A stretch of 48,112 nt of DNA, from assembly GCA_013140775.1 (NCBI GenBank), contig JABFSA010000053.1, forward strand, positions 1 through 48,112. The letters run 5' to 3'. This document shows, piece after piece, positions 16,529 to 24,114 of this stretch. The position numbers and the translations under genes are program-made. A model generated the notes under the pieces. The model worked only from the letters and a program-made list of their open reading frames with translations, did not search any database and was not told the origin of the DNA. The stretch comes from Acidobacteriota bacterium (GTDB lineage: Bacteria > Acidobacteriota > Vicinamibacteria > Vicinamibacterales > UBA2999). Each line of letters begins with the position of its first letter. The stretch's first letter is position 1.

Positions 16529-17881
16529 TCAGTTCCTGAGAAGCACGATCCAGCCGTTTTCGTCGAATACCACTTTGTAGCCCCGTGCCCGGCGCTCGTC
16601 GAGTAGCTGTCGGATTTCTTCGTAGTTGGCCTGAGGCCACGGATCCAGTTCACGGCTCGCGATGATGACGTCCACCTCGGGAGCGCCGGGGCGAAGTATG
16701 TACGCCTGCTCCCGCTGGCTGAGATGCGGCAGGGCAGCGCCCTGGGCAACGACTGATGCACTCTGAGGCACGCGCTGCATCGCCCGATACCCGGTGCGGT
16801 GGACTGGCGTAGAGACGTAGTGCCCGGGCTCGAAGAGATTCCACAGCGGCTGGTGACCCGGCAGAAACAGCGCAAGCAGGACACTTGCGGCGGTCAGCCC
16901 CGTGACCACGCGGGGGCGCAGCTGCTCGTCGTGCACTCGTCGGGCGAGCCTCGCCATGGCATCACCAGCGCTCATCGCGAGGATCGGGGCAAGCGGGGCG
17001 GAGTAGTGAAGTGTCGTGCTCCAGTGACTCGACACGTCTGAGAGCAGGCGCGACATGACGAACGGCACGAGCAGTACCGCGAGCGGCGACAGCAGTGGCA
17101 GCAGCGCGAACGGGGCCACCCACATCACCGCCGTCAGAAGCTTCGCCGGTGGCGTCACCAACGCGGCCGGAATCGTCCAGGGCCTGCGCAGGAGATCGAC
17201 ATAGGGTCCGCCGTAGTTGTAGCCGGCGCCGAAGAACGGGATCGTGATGCCGACCACGACCACAAGTGCGGCGACGCTTGCAGCGATCAGTACCGCGCCT
17301 TTCCGCCGCTCACCGTGGAGCACAAGGTAGATACCCACGAACGTCAGTAGCGGAAGCAGATCTTCCCTCACGAGCGTCAAGGCAAATGCGGACGTCCAGA
17401 GCAGGACCCACCAACGGCGATCCATGGCCAGGATTACCGTCGCGATAATCAGGGGCGCGAACGCGACTTCGTGTACGTCGAAGGCCGCCGCGCGTTGCAG
17501 CCCCCAAAACAGACCGTAGGCGCCGGCGAGCGCGAGGGAAGAACCGTGTGGTAACCGGCGGCGCAGGAACAGGAATACGGGAACGATGGAGAGCGCGAAG
17601 AGCAGCGACTGCGCGGCGATCAGCAGCTCAACTCGAGGCGCGACCCAATAGAGCGGCACGAATGCCGCGATGATCGGATAGAAGTGATCGCCCAGGATGT
17701 TCGAGAAGCCACTGACCGTGCTTGCGGGAGGCTCGAGGCGGCTCAGATGCCACACCGCCTGGTCGAAGATGGCGAGATCGTAATTTGACCCGAAATGCCA
17801 ATGCCGGAACAGGCCGGTCAGGCCATAGATCGCGCTGAAGAGACCTACCAGCGCGGCGACGCCGCGCAGCTCTCGGCTCAT
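16529..17881 (-). CDS. DUF2079 polytopic membrane protein
   Basis: 450 aa, ATG at 17881 with AAGGA 6 nt upstream. About eight to ten hydrophobic segments lie between residues 5 and 350. The DUF2079 signature is near the N-terminus: SNYDLAIFDQAVWHLSR followed by S-N-I-L-G-D-H-F-Y-P-I, and FDVHEVAFAPLI in the middle. The last 90 residues are soluble (SVVAQGAALPHLSQREQAYIL, DVIIASRELDPWP) and resemble the outward C-terminal domain of GT-C-like membrane enzymes. Function is not established. The fold is related to lipid-linked glycosyltransferases, so a role in cell-surface glycan modification is an inference. Confidence 0.85.
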   Translation of the reverse strand: MSRELRGVAALVGLFSAIYGLTGLFRHWHFGSNYDLAIFDQAVWHLSRLEPPASTVSGFSNILGDHFYPIIAAFVPLYWVAPRVELLIAAQSLLFALSIVPVFLFLRRRLPHGSSLALAGAYGLFWGLQRAAAFDVHEVAFAPLIIATVILAMDRRWWVLLWTSAFALTLVREDLLPLLTFVGIYLVLHGERRKGAVLIAASVAALVVVVGITIPFFGAGYNYGGPYVDLLRRPWTIPAALVTPPAKLLTAVMWVAPFALLPLLSPLAVLLVPFVMSRLLSDVSSHWSTTLHYSAPLAPILAMSAGDAMARLARRVHDEQLRPRVVTGLTAASVLLALFLPGHQPLWNLFEPGHYVSTPVHRTGYRAMQRVPQSASVVAQGAALPHLSQREQAYILRPGAPEVDVIIASRELDPWPQANYEEIRQLLDERRARGYKVVFDENGWIVLLRN

Positions 17882-18168
17882 GCGTGATCCTTCAGGGCAA
17901 CCATGGGCACGTCTACAGATCAGATCGGACCGGCTTTCCTCGCGGACAAAGAAGACGCTTTGCGTTCTCGTTCTCGCTTACGACGCTGATGCCGGCATTG
18001 TTCGTTGCCGATGAGTGCCAGTGCGGTGACTCGCGAACCGGATGGATTGCCTGGGCGACTAGATAGTTCGGCATCGGGGACGGTTCGGCTGTATGCTTCG
18101 TCTACCTTTCTGAGCCCTCCGCACCCCGTGGTCGCTCTCATCAAGGCGTTTTTGCCGGATGGAGCATA

Positions 18169-18441
18169 GTGACCACGACGACTCTCATTTCCTCTCCCTT
18201 CTGCCCGCTCTGCAAACAGCCTGGCCGTCTGCTAGACAGTAATGGCCCAGTCCCCCATGCCGTGGACTACTACCGGTGCGATCCCTGCTGGCATGCCTGG
18301 TCTTACAAGAAGGCTGTCGCTCACACCGCTGTGGTTCCAATCGCGGAACTGAAACCGGCTGCGTTCTATTTTCGAAGGATGAAGGATCGACGCTCGCAAG
18401 GACTCCTTGGGGAGCCCCAGCGAGAGCGACGCGCAGTCTAG
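18169..18441 (+). CDS. Small zinc-ribbon protein (90 aa)
   Basis: GTG at 18169 with GGAG 4 nt further than ideal spacing (GGATGGAGCATA before it). Residues 11-44 form a zinc ribbon: FCPLCKQPGRLLD then VDYYRCDPCWHAWSYKK. Metal ligands are C-x-x-C twice, as in the 59-aa protein at 16299-16478, to which it is similar in spacing and in the Y-Y-x-R-C-D-x-C-x-x-x-W core. The C-terminal half (HTAVVPIAELKPAAFYFRRM, KDRRSQG) is basic. No signal or membrane segment. The 287-nt gap upstream (17882-18168) shows no gene or clear structure. Function unknown. Confidence 0.62.
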   Translation: MTTTTLISSPFCPLCKQPGRLLDSNGPVPHAVDYYRCDPCWHAWSYKKAVAHTAVVPIAELKPAAFYFRRMKDRRSQGLLGEPQRERRAV

Positions 18442-18661
18442 CGGTCAGTGCACCTGGGAATCGTGCCCGGAGGAATCGACCCGACAGCCCACCCGCCTAG
18501 TTGAGAGCACGACAACGAGACGTCGCGTTGTTGGGCTCTGGCGTACCGCTTGAAGGTCGTGATTTGTGCGTGGTTTGCCGATGGGCGAAGCGAGCCGAAG
18601 CTCGTGTCGAGCGGAAGGGCCCGCCTACGCGCTATCTGAATTCCCGAGCGCTACGGCGCGC

Positions 18662-18690
18662 AGCCTTCGCGAGACATACGAGCGAAGGCT
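18662..18690 (-). terminator. Hairpin immediately downstream of tRNA-Lys
   Basis: AGCCTTCGC (18662-18670) and GCGAAGGCT (18682-18690) form a perfect 9-bp stem with an 11-nt loop, touching the CCA end of the tRNA gene on the minus strand. A natural terminator or 3'-processing signal for the tRNA; no U-tract. It may belong to another dispersed repeat type. The rest of 18442-18661 shows no supported gene. Confidence 0.55.
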
Positions 18691-18765
18691 GGTGAGGCGG
18701 GGGGGAATCGAACCCCCAACCCGCAGATTAAGAGTCTGCTGCTCTGCCAATTGAGCTACCGCCCC
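18690..18765 (-). tRNA. tRNA-Lys (anticodon CTT)
   Basis: Folds as a complete cloverleaf on the minus strand. The acceptor stem GGGGCGG pairs with CCGCCTC (one G-T pair). The D-arm is GCTC/GAGC. The anticodon arm GCAGA-CTCTTAA-TCTGC has CTT at positions 34-36. The T-arm GGGGG-TTCGATT-CCCCC is intact. The 3' CCA is encoded at 18692-18690. The anticodon reads AAG, lysine. Confidence 0.96.
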
Positions 18766-18805
18766 ACGGAACATCTGATTCTATCTCAGGAACGCGCGCG
18801 GTTGC

Positions 18806-19297
18806 TTACTGCAAGCCGCCGCGGACGGACGTAATGCGCTGGGTGTTGAAGCCGAGCCAGTGCATCCGGCCGGCGTAGCGCGCGTGTTCAACCTTGAGGC
18901 ACCGATCCATTACGACTGACATCCCGCCGGCTTCGGCGATGCGGCCGCCCTCCTCATTGATGACGGTGTACTGGCACCAGAGGTTCTTCGCCCCGATGGC
19001 CACGGCTTCCTTCGCGATCCCCGGTAAGGCGTCCGGCGCCCGGAAGACGTTGACGATGTCGATGGGTACGGGGACGTCGCTGAGCGCCTTGTAACTGCGC
19101 TGGCCGAGAATCTCTTGCTCGCGAGGGTTCACGGGGATGACGGTGTAGCCATGTCGCCGCAGATAGAACGCGACGAAGTAACTTGCACGCAGCTCATTCT
19201 TCGACAACCCCACCACGGCGATCGTCTTCGCACTGAACAGCACGCGCTGGATGAGCAGCGGGTCCTGATAGCGGCTGATGTCGAACGTCGAAGTCAT
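18806..19297 (-). CDS. CoA-binding domain protein (CoA_binding_2, YccU-like)
   Basis: 163 aa. A Rossmann-type CoA-binding domain spans nearly the whole protein: TIAVVGLSKNELRASYFVAFYL (about 24-45, glycine-rich loop), YTVIPVNPREQEILGQRSYKAL, the V-P-x-x-I-D-I-V-N-V-F-R motif, the segment NLWCQYTVINEEGG, and the family's end block V-V-M-D-R-C-L-K-V-E-H. Cytoplasmic; binds CoA or a related nucleotide, enzymatic role not known. Its ATG overlaps the stop of metY (ATGA), so it is translated with the O-acetylhomoserine sulfhydrylase. The pairing suggests a link to acyl-CoA or sulfur status, but that is inference. Stop lies 40 nt before tRNA-Lys. Confidence 0.9.
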   Translation of the reverse strand: MTSTFDISRYQDPLLIQRVLFSAKTIAVVGLSKNELRASYFVAFYLRRHGYTVIPVNPREQEILGQRSYKALSDVPVPIDIVNVFRAPDALPGIAKEAVAIGAKNLWCQYTVINEEGGRIAEAGGMSVVMDRCLKVEHARYAGRMHWLGFNTQRITSVRGGLQ

Positions 19298-20607
19298 CGC
19301 GAGGCCTCGGTGCTCCCCGCGCCCGCTGCGCGAGCGAAGCCTTGCTCGAGGTCCCAGATCAGATCGCCAACGTCTTCGGTTCCAACCGAAAGCCGGATGG
19401 TACCAGGACCGACGCCCGCCGCGCGCAGCTCGTCGTCGGACAGTTGTCTGTGCGTCGTGCTCGCTGGATGAATGATCAGGCTCTTCGAATCGCCGACGTT
19501 CGCCAGGTGCGACCAGAGCGTCACGCCTCGGATAAAGTCCTGACCGGCGGCACGGCCCCCTCGACAGTCGAAAGAGAAGACAGCGCCCGCACCGCGCGGA
19601 AGGTACTTGTCCACGCGAGGCCGTTGAGGACTCGACCCCAGCCCGGGATACGTGACGTTCGACGCCATCTCGTGCTTTTCCAGGAACTGCGCTACGGCCA
19701 GCGCATTCGCCACGTGGCGTTCCATGCGCAAGGAAAGCGTTTCGAGCCCCTGCAGGAAGAGGAACGCGTTGAAGGGACTCATGGCGGCGCCGAGATCGCG
19801 CAGCGTCTCCGCCCGCAGCTTCATGAGATAGCCGTAGGTGCCGAACGTCTCGTGGAACTGAAGCCCGTGATACGCCGGCGATGGGTCCGCGACAACCGGA
19901 AAGCGGCCGTTGGACCAGTTGAACTGCCCGGAATCGACGACGACGCCACCGATGCTGGTGCCATGGCCGCCGATGAACTTGGTGGCCGAGTGCAGCACGA
20001 TGTCAGCACCCCACTCAATCGGACGGCAGAGAAACGGCGTCGCGAATGTGTTGTCCACGAGGAGCGGAATCCCGTGGGCGTGAGCGATCGCCGCGATGGC
20101 GGCAATGTCGAGCACATTGCCGGCGGGATTTCCGATCGTCTCGCCATAGAACGCCTTCGTGTTCGGGCGCACGGCAGCTTTCCACGCGTCCAGATCGTTG
20201 GGATCAACCCAGGTGAGGTCGATCGACATCTTGCGCAGCAGGTGCTTGAGCTGATTCACCGTTCCGCCGTACAGCGCAGACGAGGCGACCACGTGATCGC
20301 CAGGGGTGAGCAGCGTGAAGAGCGCAGCCGCCTGCGCCGCGATCCCGCTGGCAAACGCGACAGCGCCGCACCCATCTTCGAGGTTCGCCACGCGCTCCTC
20401 GAACACGGCGACGGTGGGATTCATGATGCGCGAGTACGTATTCCCGTACTCCTGCAGATTGAAGTACGCCGCCGCGGACTCCGGATCCTCGAACACATAG
20501 CTCGTCGTCTGGTAAATGGGGACGGCGCGCGCACCAGTGTTGGGGTCGGGGCGCTGCCCGGCGTGCACCTGTCGTGTGTCGAATCCGAACCGGCGGGACT
20601 CTTCCAT
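19294..20607 (-). CDS. metY: O-acetylhomoserine sulfhydrylase (aminocarboxypropyltransferase)
   Basis: 437 aa, normal length for MetY. PLP-dependent enzyme of the Cys/Met-metabolism family that makes homocysteine from O-acetyl-L-homoserine and sulfide. Visible motifs: [19 protein letters not shown] at the start, Y-x-R-I-M-N-P-T (about 58-65), [28 protein letters not shown] at about 183-196 holding the PLP-binding aspartate, and [16 protein letters not shown] with the Schiff-base lysine at Lys210. The C-terminal domain has [14 protein letters not shown], the substrate carboxylate-binding region. Located 97 nt downstream of metX, with which it forms the two-step direct sulfhydrylation route. 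No transsulfuration gene is seen in the window. Confidence 0.96.
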   Translation of the reverse strand: MEESRRFGFDTRQVHAGQRPDPNTGARAVPIYQTTSYVFEDPESAAAYFNLQEYGNTYSRIMNPTVAVFEERVANLEDGCGAVAFASGIAAQAAALFTLLTPGDHVVASSALYGGTVNQLKHLLRKMSIDLTWVDPNDLDAWKAAVRPNTKAFYGETIGNPAGNVLDIAAIAAIAHAHGIPLLVDNTFATPFLCRPIEWGADIVLHSATKFIGGHGTSIGGVVVDSGQFNWSNGRFPVVADPSPAYHGLQFHETFGTYGYLMKLRAETLRDLGAAMSPFNAFLFLQGLETLSLRMERHVANALAVAQFLEKHEMASNVTYPGLGSSPQRPRVDKYLPRGAGAVFSFDCRGGRAAGQDFIRGVTLWSHLANVGDSKSLIIHPASTTHRQLSDDELRAAGVGPGTIRLSVGTEDVGDLIWDLEQGFARAAGAGSTEASR

Positions 20608-20704
20608 ACGGACGTGGGCTCCTTGCGTGACTAATGAAACCGTCGTTCACCCTTCTGGGTTCTCTGTTCTCCGTTCGTGTTCAGGTTCTGTTAGTGGTTC
20701 AACT

Positions 20705-21934
20705 CTATGTCCTTCCTCTCCCTTCGGACGCGAGGAAGTGCTGAATCATAGGGGTCTGGCGGGCTTCCTCCAACAGGAAGCAGTCGTGGCCATAGGGTGC
20801 ATCGATGACGTGGAACGTCACGTCCTTGCCGGCGGTGCGAAGCGCCTGCGCCAGCTCGTCGGAGCCTGAGGGCGGATACAGCCAATCGGAGCTGAACGCG
20901 ATGAGCAGCGTCCTCGCCGAAACGCCTGCGACCGCATCTGCCAGGCGACCGCCGCCGTACTGCCGGGCAAGATCGAAGTAGGACAGCGCACGCGACGTAT
21001 AGAGATAGGTGTTCGCATCGAAGCGCTTCACGAAGGCGTCAGCCTGGTGACGAAGGTAGCTCTCGACTTCGAACTCCGGTTCGGTCAAGCGGTAGCGGAT
21101 CTCGTGTGCGTCCTGCAGACGCCGGCCAAACTTCTCGTTGACCGACACCGCCGACAGATACGTGATGTGACCCACCATGCGCGCCACGCCCATCCCGGCG
21201 ATCGGCGCACGACCCGTGCCGTAGTAGTGTCCGGACTGCCAGTCGGGATCGGCGGTAATGGCGCTGCGCGCGATCGCGTTCCACGCCACGCCCTGCGGCT
21301 GAAGCGCGTGCGTGCTGGCGATGGGAATGATGTTGTCAACCTGATCGGCATACTGCACCGCCCACTCGAGCGCCTGCATCCCGCCGAGCGATCCACCCGC
21401 GACGGCAAACAGCCGCTCGATCCCGAGCTCATCCAGGAGTGCGCGTTGCAGCCGCACCATATCGGCAACTGTGACGACGGGGAAGTCTGAGCCGTAGGGG
21501 CGGCCAGTGGACGGGTTTGTCGATGACGGTCCGGTTGTCCCGCGGCACCCGCCGAGCAGGTTCGAGCTCACGACGAAGAACCGGTTGGTGTCGAACGCCT
21601 TGCCAGGGCCGATCATGCCATCCCACCAGCCAAGCCCTCGCCGGAGATCTCCGTCGCGCTCCTCGGCGCGGAAGCCGTCTCGCGTGGACTCCGCGGCCGG
21701 GGCTCGCGAAAAGCCCGCCGCGTGAGCATCGCCGCTGAGCGCGTGACACACCAGGATCACGTTGTTGCGTGTCGGTGACAACGTGCCGTATGTCTCGTAC
21801 GCCACGCGTACCTGGGAGAGCTCCCGTCCGCAGTCCAGCTGGAGAGGCCGAGGGAGATCGAAGAAGCGCGTGTCAACGGTTCCGACCGAACCGGCCGCAG
21901 TGCTGGATGCCTGCCTGGTCACGCGGGCGATCAT
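20705..21934 (-). CDS. metX: Homoserine O-acetyltransferase
   Basis: 409 aa alpha/beta-hydrolase-fold acyltransferase that moves acetyl from acetyl-CoA to homoserine, the committed step of methionine synthesis. Motifs: RVAYETYGTL, CHALSGDAH, GPGKAFDTNRFFVVSSNLLGGCRGTTGPSS in sections, and the nucleophile elbow GGSLGGMQALEWA (Ser at about 182). R-x-S-x-I-T-A-D-P-D-W follows, then the catalytic Asp in FSSDWLYPP (about 350) and His in GHDCFLLE (about 383). Acetyl rather than succinyl specificity is inferred from family and from the adjacent metY. ATG at 21934 with GGGAG just upstream. No S-adenosylmethionine riboswitch fold was recognised in the 100-nt upstream region shared with the divergent osmC-like gene. 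Confidence 0.96.
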   Translation of the reverse strand: MIARVTRQASSTAAGSVGTVDTRFFDLPRPLQLDCGRELSQVRVAYETYGTLSPTRNNVILVCHALSGDAHAAGFSRAPAAESTRDGFRAEERDGDLRRGLGWWDGMIGPGKAFDTNRFFVVSSNLLGGCRGTTGPSSTNPSTGRPYGSDFPVVTVADMVRLQRALLDELGIERLFAVAGGSLGGMQALEWAVQYADQVDNIIPIASTHALQPQGVAWNAIARSAITADPDWQSGHYYGTGRAPIAGMGVARMVGHITYLSAVSVNEKFGRRLQDAHEIRYRLTEPEFEVESYLRHQADAFVKRFDANTYLYTSRALSYFDLARQYGGGRLADAVAGVSARTLLIAFSSDWLYPPSGSDELAQALRTAGKDVTFHVIDAPYGHDCFLLEEARQTPMIQHFLASEGRGRT

Positions 21935-21989
21935 ATCGCTCCCGTTGTATGATCCGAACCTTTCGCGAAGAGATTCGCACTCGCTCGTT

Positions 21990-22012
21990 GTAGTGCTCGG
22001 CTTCAGCCGAGC
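21990..22012. repeat. Single copy of the GTAGTG hairpin repeat with altered stem
   Basis: GTAGT followed by GCTCGGC (21995-22001), loop TTCA, GCCGAGC (22006-22012). Same layout as the copies at 15841-16010, but the stem has changed in both arms together: TC-C/G-GA became CT-C/G-AG, so pairing is kept. Lies 24 nt upstream of the osmC-like gene. Confidence 0.7.
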
Positions 22013-22035
22013 CGCTGATTTCAGGTGGAGGTCTC

Positions 22036-22590
22036 ATGGCGGAAATCAAGGTCCAGAACGGAGTCAATGTCGATGCGCTGCTGGCCGCGCGGGAGGCGCT
22101 CAAGAGTGCACCCCAGGCCGCCAAGTTCACGTGGCGGGCGTCCTGCAAGTGGCAGAACGGGACGCACAGCCAGACAAAGATTCAGGAGTTCCACGGGTTG
22201 GGCGAAGCGCAGAAGCACAAGACCGAGTTCTCCTTCGACGCCGATCATCCGGAGATCTTTGCGTCCGAGGACCTTGGTGTTACGCCCATCGAGTACGTGC
22301 TCGTGGGGCTTGCCAGCTGCCTCACGGCTGGCCTGGCCGCCGTCGCCCAGAATCGCGGCGTGCAGCTCAGGTCTGTCGAAGCCAAACTCGAGGGCACGAT
22401 GGACATCCAGGGAATCCTGGGGATCGACAAGGACGTGCGCAACGGCTACGACGACATCAAGGTCACCTTCTTCATCGATGCCGATGCGTCAAAGAAGGAG
22501 ATCGAGGCGATCGTCGCGCAGTCGCAGAAACGGTCGGCGGTCTATGACGTGCTGACCAACCCGACAAACGTCACCGTCGAGGTGGCTTAG
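22036..22590 (+). CDS. OsmC/Ohr family protein (YhfA-like branch)
   Basis: 184 aa, ATG at 22036 with GGAGG 6 nt upstream. OsmC-type fold: an N-terminal beta region with KFTWRASCKWQNGTHSQT, D-A-D-H-P-E-I-F-A-S-E-D-L-G-V-T-P-I-E-Y-V-L-V-G-L-A-S-C (peroxidatic-type cysteine Cys95 at the start of the central helix), and C-terminal strands ending NPTNVTVEVA. The second redox cysteine of classical OsmC/Ohr is replaced by serine (KRSAVYDVL), as in the YhfA-like subfamily. Peroxidase activity is therefore uncertain. Cytoplasmic. Divergent from metX. A likely role in thiol or oxidative stress is from family only. Confidence 0.88.
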   Translation: MAEIKVQNGVNVDALLAAREALKSAPQAAKFTWRASCKWQNGTHSQTKIQEFHGLGEAQKHKTEFSFDADHPEIFASEDLGVTPIEYVLVGLASCLTAGLAAVAQNRGVQLRSVEAKLEGTMDIQGILGIDKDVRNGYDDIKVTFFIDADASKKEIEAIVAQSQKRSAVYDVLTNPTNVTVEVA

Positions 22591-22603
22591 GGGGTGCGCC
22601 TTG

Positions 22604-22715
22604 CAGGCGGGTCCTGTCGCCGGGTTTCCCCACCCGTCCTCGGTGCCAAATGCACTCCCACGAGTGAGGCACCTGCGGGGCGGGCGGGGATACCCCTCCC
22701 GGCGCCACCCGCCTG
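22604..22715. repeat. 112-nt quasi-palindrome with nested stems
   Basis: Paired arms from outside to inside: CAGGCGGGT (22604-22612) with ACCCGCCTG (22707-22715); CGCCGGG (22618-22624) with CCCGGCG (22698-22704); a C-rich stretch (22628-22638) with a G-rich stretch (22676-22689); GGTGCC (22642-22647) with GGCACC (22668-22673); CACTC (22653-22657) with GAGTG (22662-22666), loop CCAC. The whole gap between the osmC-like gene and the flavoprotein gene therefore folds as one long hairpin. It may act as a terminator, a structured leader, or be a MITE-like repeat unit. Confidence 0.75.
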
Positions 22716-22787
22716 AAGTAGCACACAGGCTGGGATCCGCAGAGCGGTTCCGGCGCGGAGCTCATCATCGAACACGTCACCACGGTC

Positions 22788-24014
22788 GTGATCGGCGCCG
22801 GCCATACGGGCTTGGCCACCAGCCGATATCTCACAGAACGCTCGATCGACCACGTGGTGCTCGAGCGCGGCGAGGTCGCCAACTCCTGGCACCACGAACG
22901 CTGGGACTCACTGCGCCTTCTCACCCCTAACTGGCAATCGAGACTGCCGGGCCATCACTACAACGGCGGCGATCCCGACGGCTTCATGACCATGCCGGAA
23001 GTCGTTGCGTTCGTCTCGGGCTTCGCACGACACATCGACGCTCCGGTCCGCACACAGACAACCGTGACGTCCGTTCGTCAGCACGACTCCGGCTATCACG
23101 TAACCACGACGAGTGGAGAGATCGCGTGTCGCTGCCTCGTCATCGCCAGCGGCGCCTGCAATCGTCCGCAGATTCCAGAGATAGAACGAGCCGTGCCCGC
23201 GACGGTCGAGCGATTCACGCCGATGGGCTACCGGAATCCGCAACAGCTGCCGGATGGTGGAGTGCTCGTCGTCGGCGCCTCGGCGACCGGCGTGCAGCTG
23301 GCTCATGAGATCCAGCGCTCCGGCCGGCCGGTCACGCTCGCTGTTGGCGAGCACGTCCGGCTGCCACGTACGTATCGCGGCCGCGATGTCCTCTGGTGGA
23401 TGGAGACCTCCGGTGTGTGGGACCAGCGCTACGACGAAGTCGATGATCTCGTGCGAGCCAGGGGGTTGCCCTCACCACAGTTGGTTGGCAGTCCTGAACG
23501 TGCGACGCTCGACCTCAATGCTCTGAGTGCTCTCGGCGTCAGACTCGTAGGACGAGTGGCGACGATACGAGACGGTCGCGCGCTCTTCTCGGGCGGCCTT
23601 CGCAACCAGTTTGCGCTCGCGGATCTCAAGATGGATCGGTTGTTGGATACCTTCGACGAATGGGCGACGTCCAACGGACGTGACGTTGACGTCGGCCCGC
23701 CCGAGCGGTTCGAACCGACCCGCTCGCCGGACTCAACGCCACTGCACCTTGATCTCTCGAGTGGGGAAATCCGGTCCATCGTCTGGGCGACGGGTTATCG
23801 CCCGGACTATGAGTGGCTTCAGGTGCCCGTGCTGGACCGCAAGGGATCGCTCCGGCACGAAGGGGGTATCGTGGACGCGCCTGGGCTGTACGCGATTGGC
23901 TTACCGCTGCTGCGGCGACGGAAGTCCACGTTCATCCACGGCGCCGAAGACGACGCCCGCGACATCGTTGAGCACCTCGCCGGCTACCTTGCCCACCTGC
24001 GCCCGCAGGGTTAG
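22788..24014 (+). CDS. FAD/NAD(P)-binding flavoprotein monooxygenase-like oxidoreductase
   Basis: About 408 aa from GTG at 22788; the true start is probably 7-8 codons earlier. Two Rossmann motifs: FAD-binding VVIGAGHTGLATSRYL at the extreme N-terminus followed by VLERGEVANSWH, and NADPH-binding V-L-V-V-G-A-S-A-T-G-V-Q-L-A-H-E at about 158-173. R-L-L-T-P-N-W (about 43-49) and the IVWATGYRPDY segment near residue 325 are typical of class B flavin monooxygenases. The frame upstream of 22788 is open to a stop at 22719 and contains the expected beta-1 residues IEHVTTV, but no ATG, GTG or TTG. The best ribosome binding site (GGAG, 22757-22760) points to ATC at 22767. Substrate unknown. Confidence 0.85.
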   Translation: MIGAGHTGLATSRYLTERSIDHVVLERGEVANSWHHERWDSLRLLTPNWQSRLPGHHYNGGDPDGFMTMPEVVAFVSGFARHIDAPVRTQTTVTSVRQHDSGYHVTTTSGEIACRCLVIASGACNRPQIPEIERAVPATVERFTPMGYRNPQQLPDGGVLVVGASATGVQLAHEIQRSGRPVTLAVGEHVRLPRTYRGRDVLWWMETSGVWDQRYDEVDDLVRARGLPSPQLVGSPERATLDLNALSALGVRLVGRVATIRDGRALFSGGLRNQFALADLKMDRLLDTFDEWATSNGRDVDVGPPERFEPTRSPDSTPLHLDLSSGEIRSIVWATGYRPDYEWLQVPVLDRKGSLRHEGGIVDAPGLYAIGLPLLRRRKSTFIHGAEDDARDIVEHLAGYLAHLRPQG

Positions 24015-24016
24015 CT

Positions 24017-24038
24017 CTCGACTACGACTTGAGTCGAG
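24017..24038 (+). terminator. Hairpin at the end of the flavoprotein gene
   Basis: Perfect 7-bp stem CTCGACT (24017-24023) and AGTCGAG (24032-24038) with an 8-nt loop, starting 2 nt after the stop codon. No U-run. Plausible terminator before prfC. Confidence 0.5.
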
Positions 24039-24114
24039 TCGCGTGCTGAAGGTCCTGGTTGAGCATCGCAACTAGTACAATTCGGAGTCGAGCGTTGCCG
24101 CCGCACAGAATCTG

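Noticed and set aside
19342..20634. Long plus-strand reading frame (430 aa)
   Set aside because: Exact shadow of metY on the other strand; no domain or ribosome binding site.
21935..22035. SAM riboswitch upstream of metX
   Set aside because: No conserved SAM-I/SAM-II core. The only structure is the short GTAGTG-type hairpin.
24051..24081. Promoter before prfC (TACAAT at 24076)
   Set aside because: The -10 match is good, but the TTGAGC upstream is only 11 nt away and no -35 fits at 16-18 nt.
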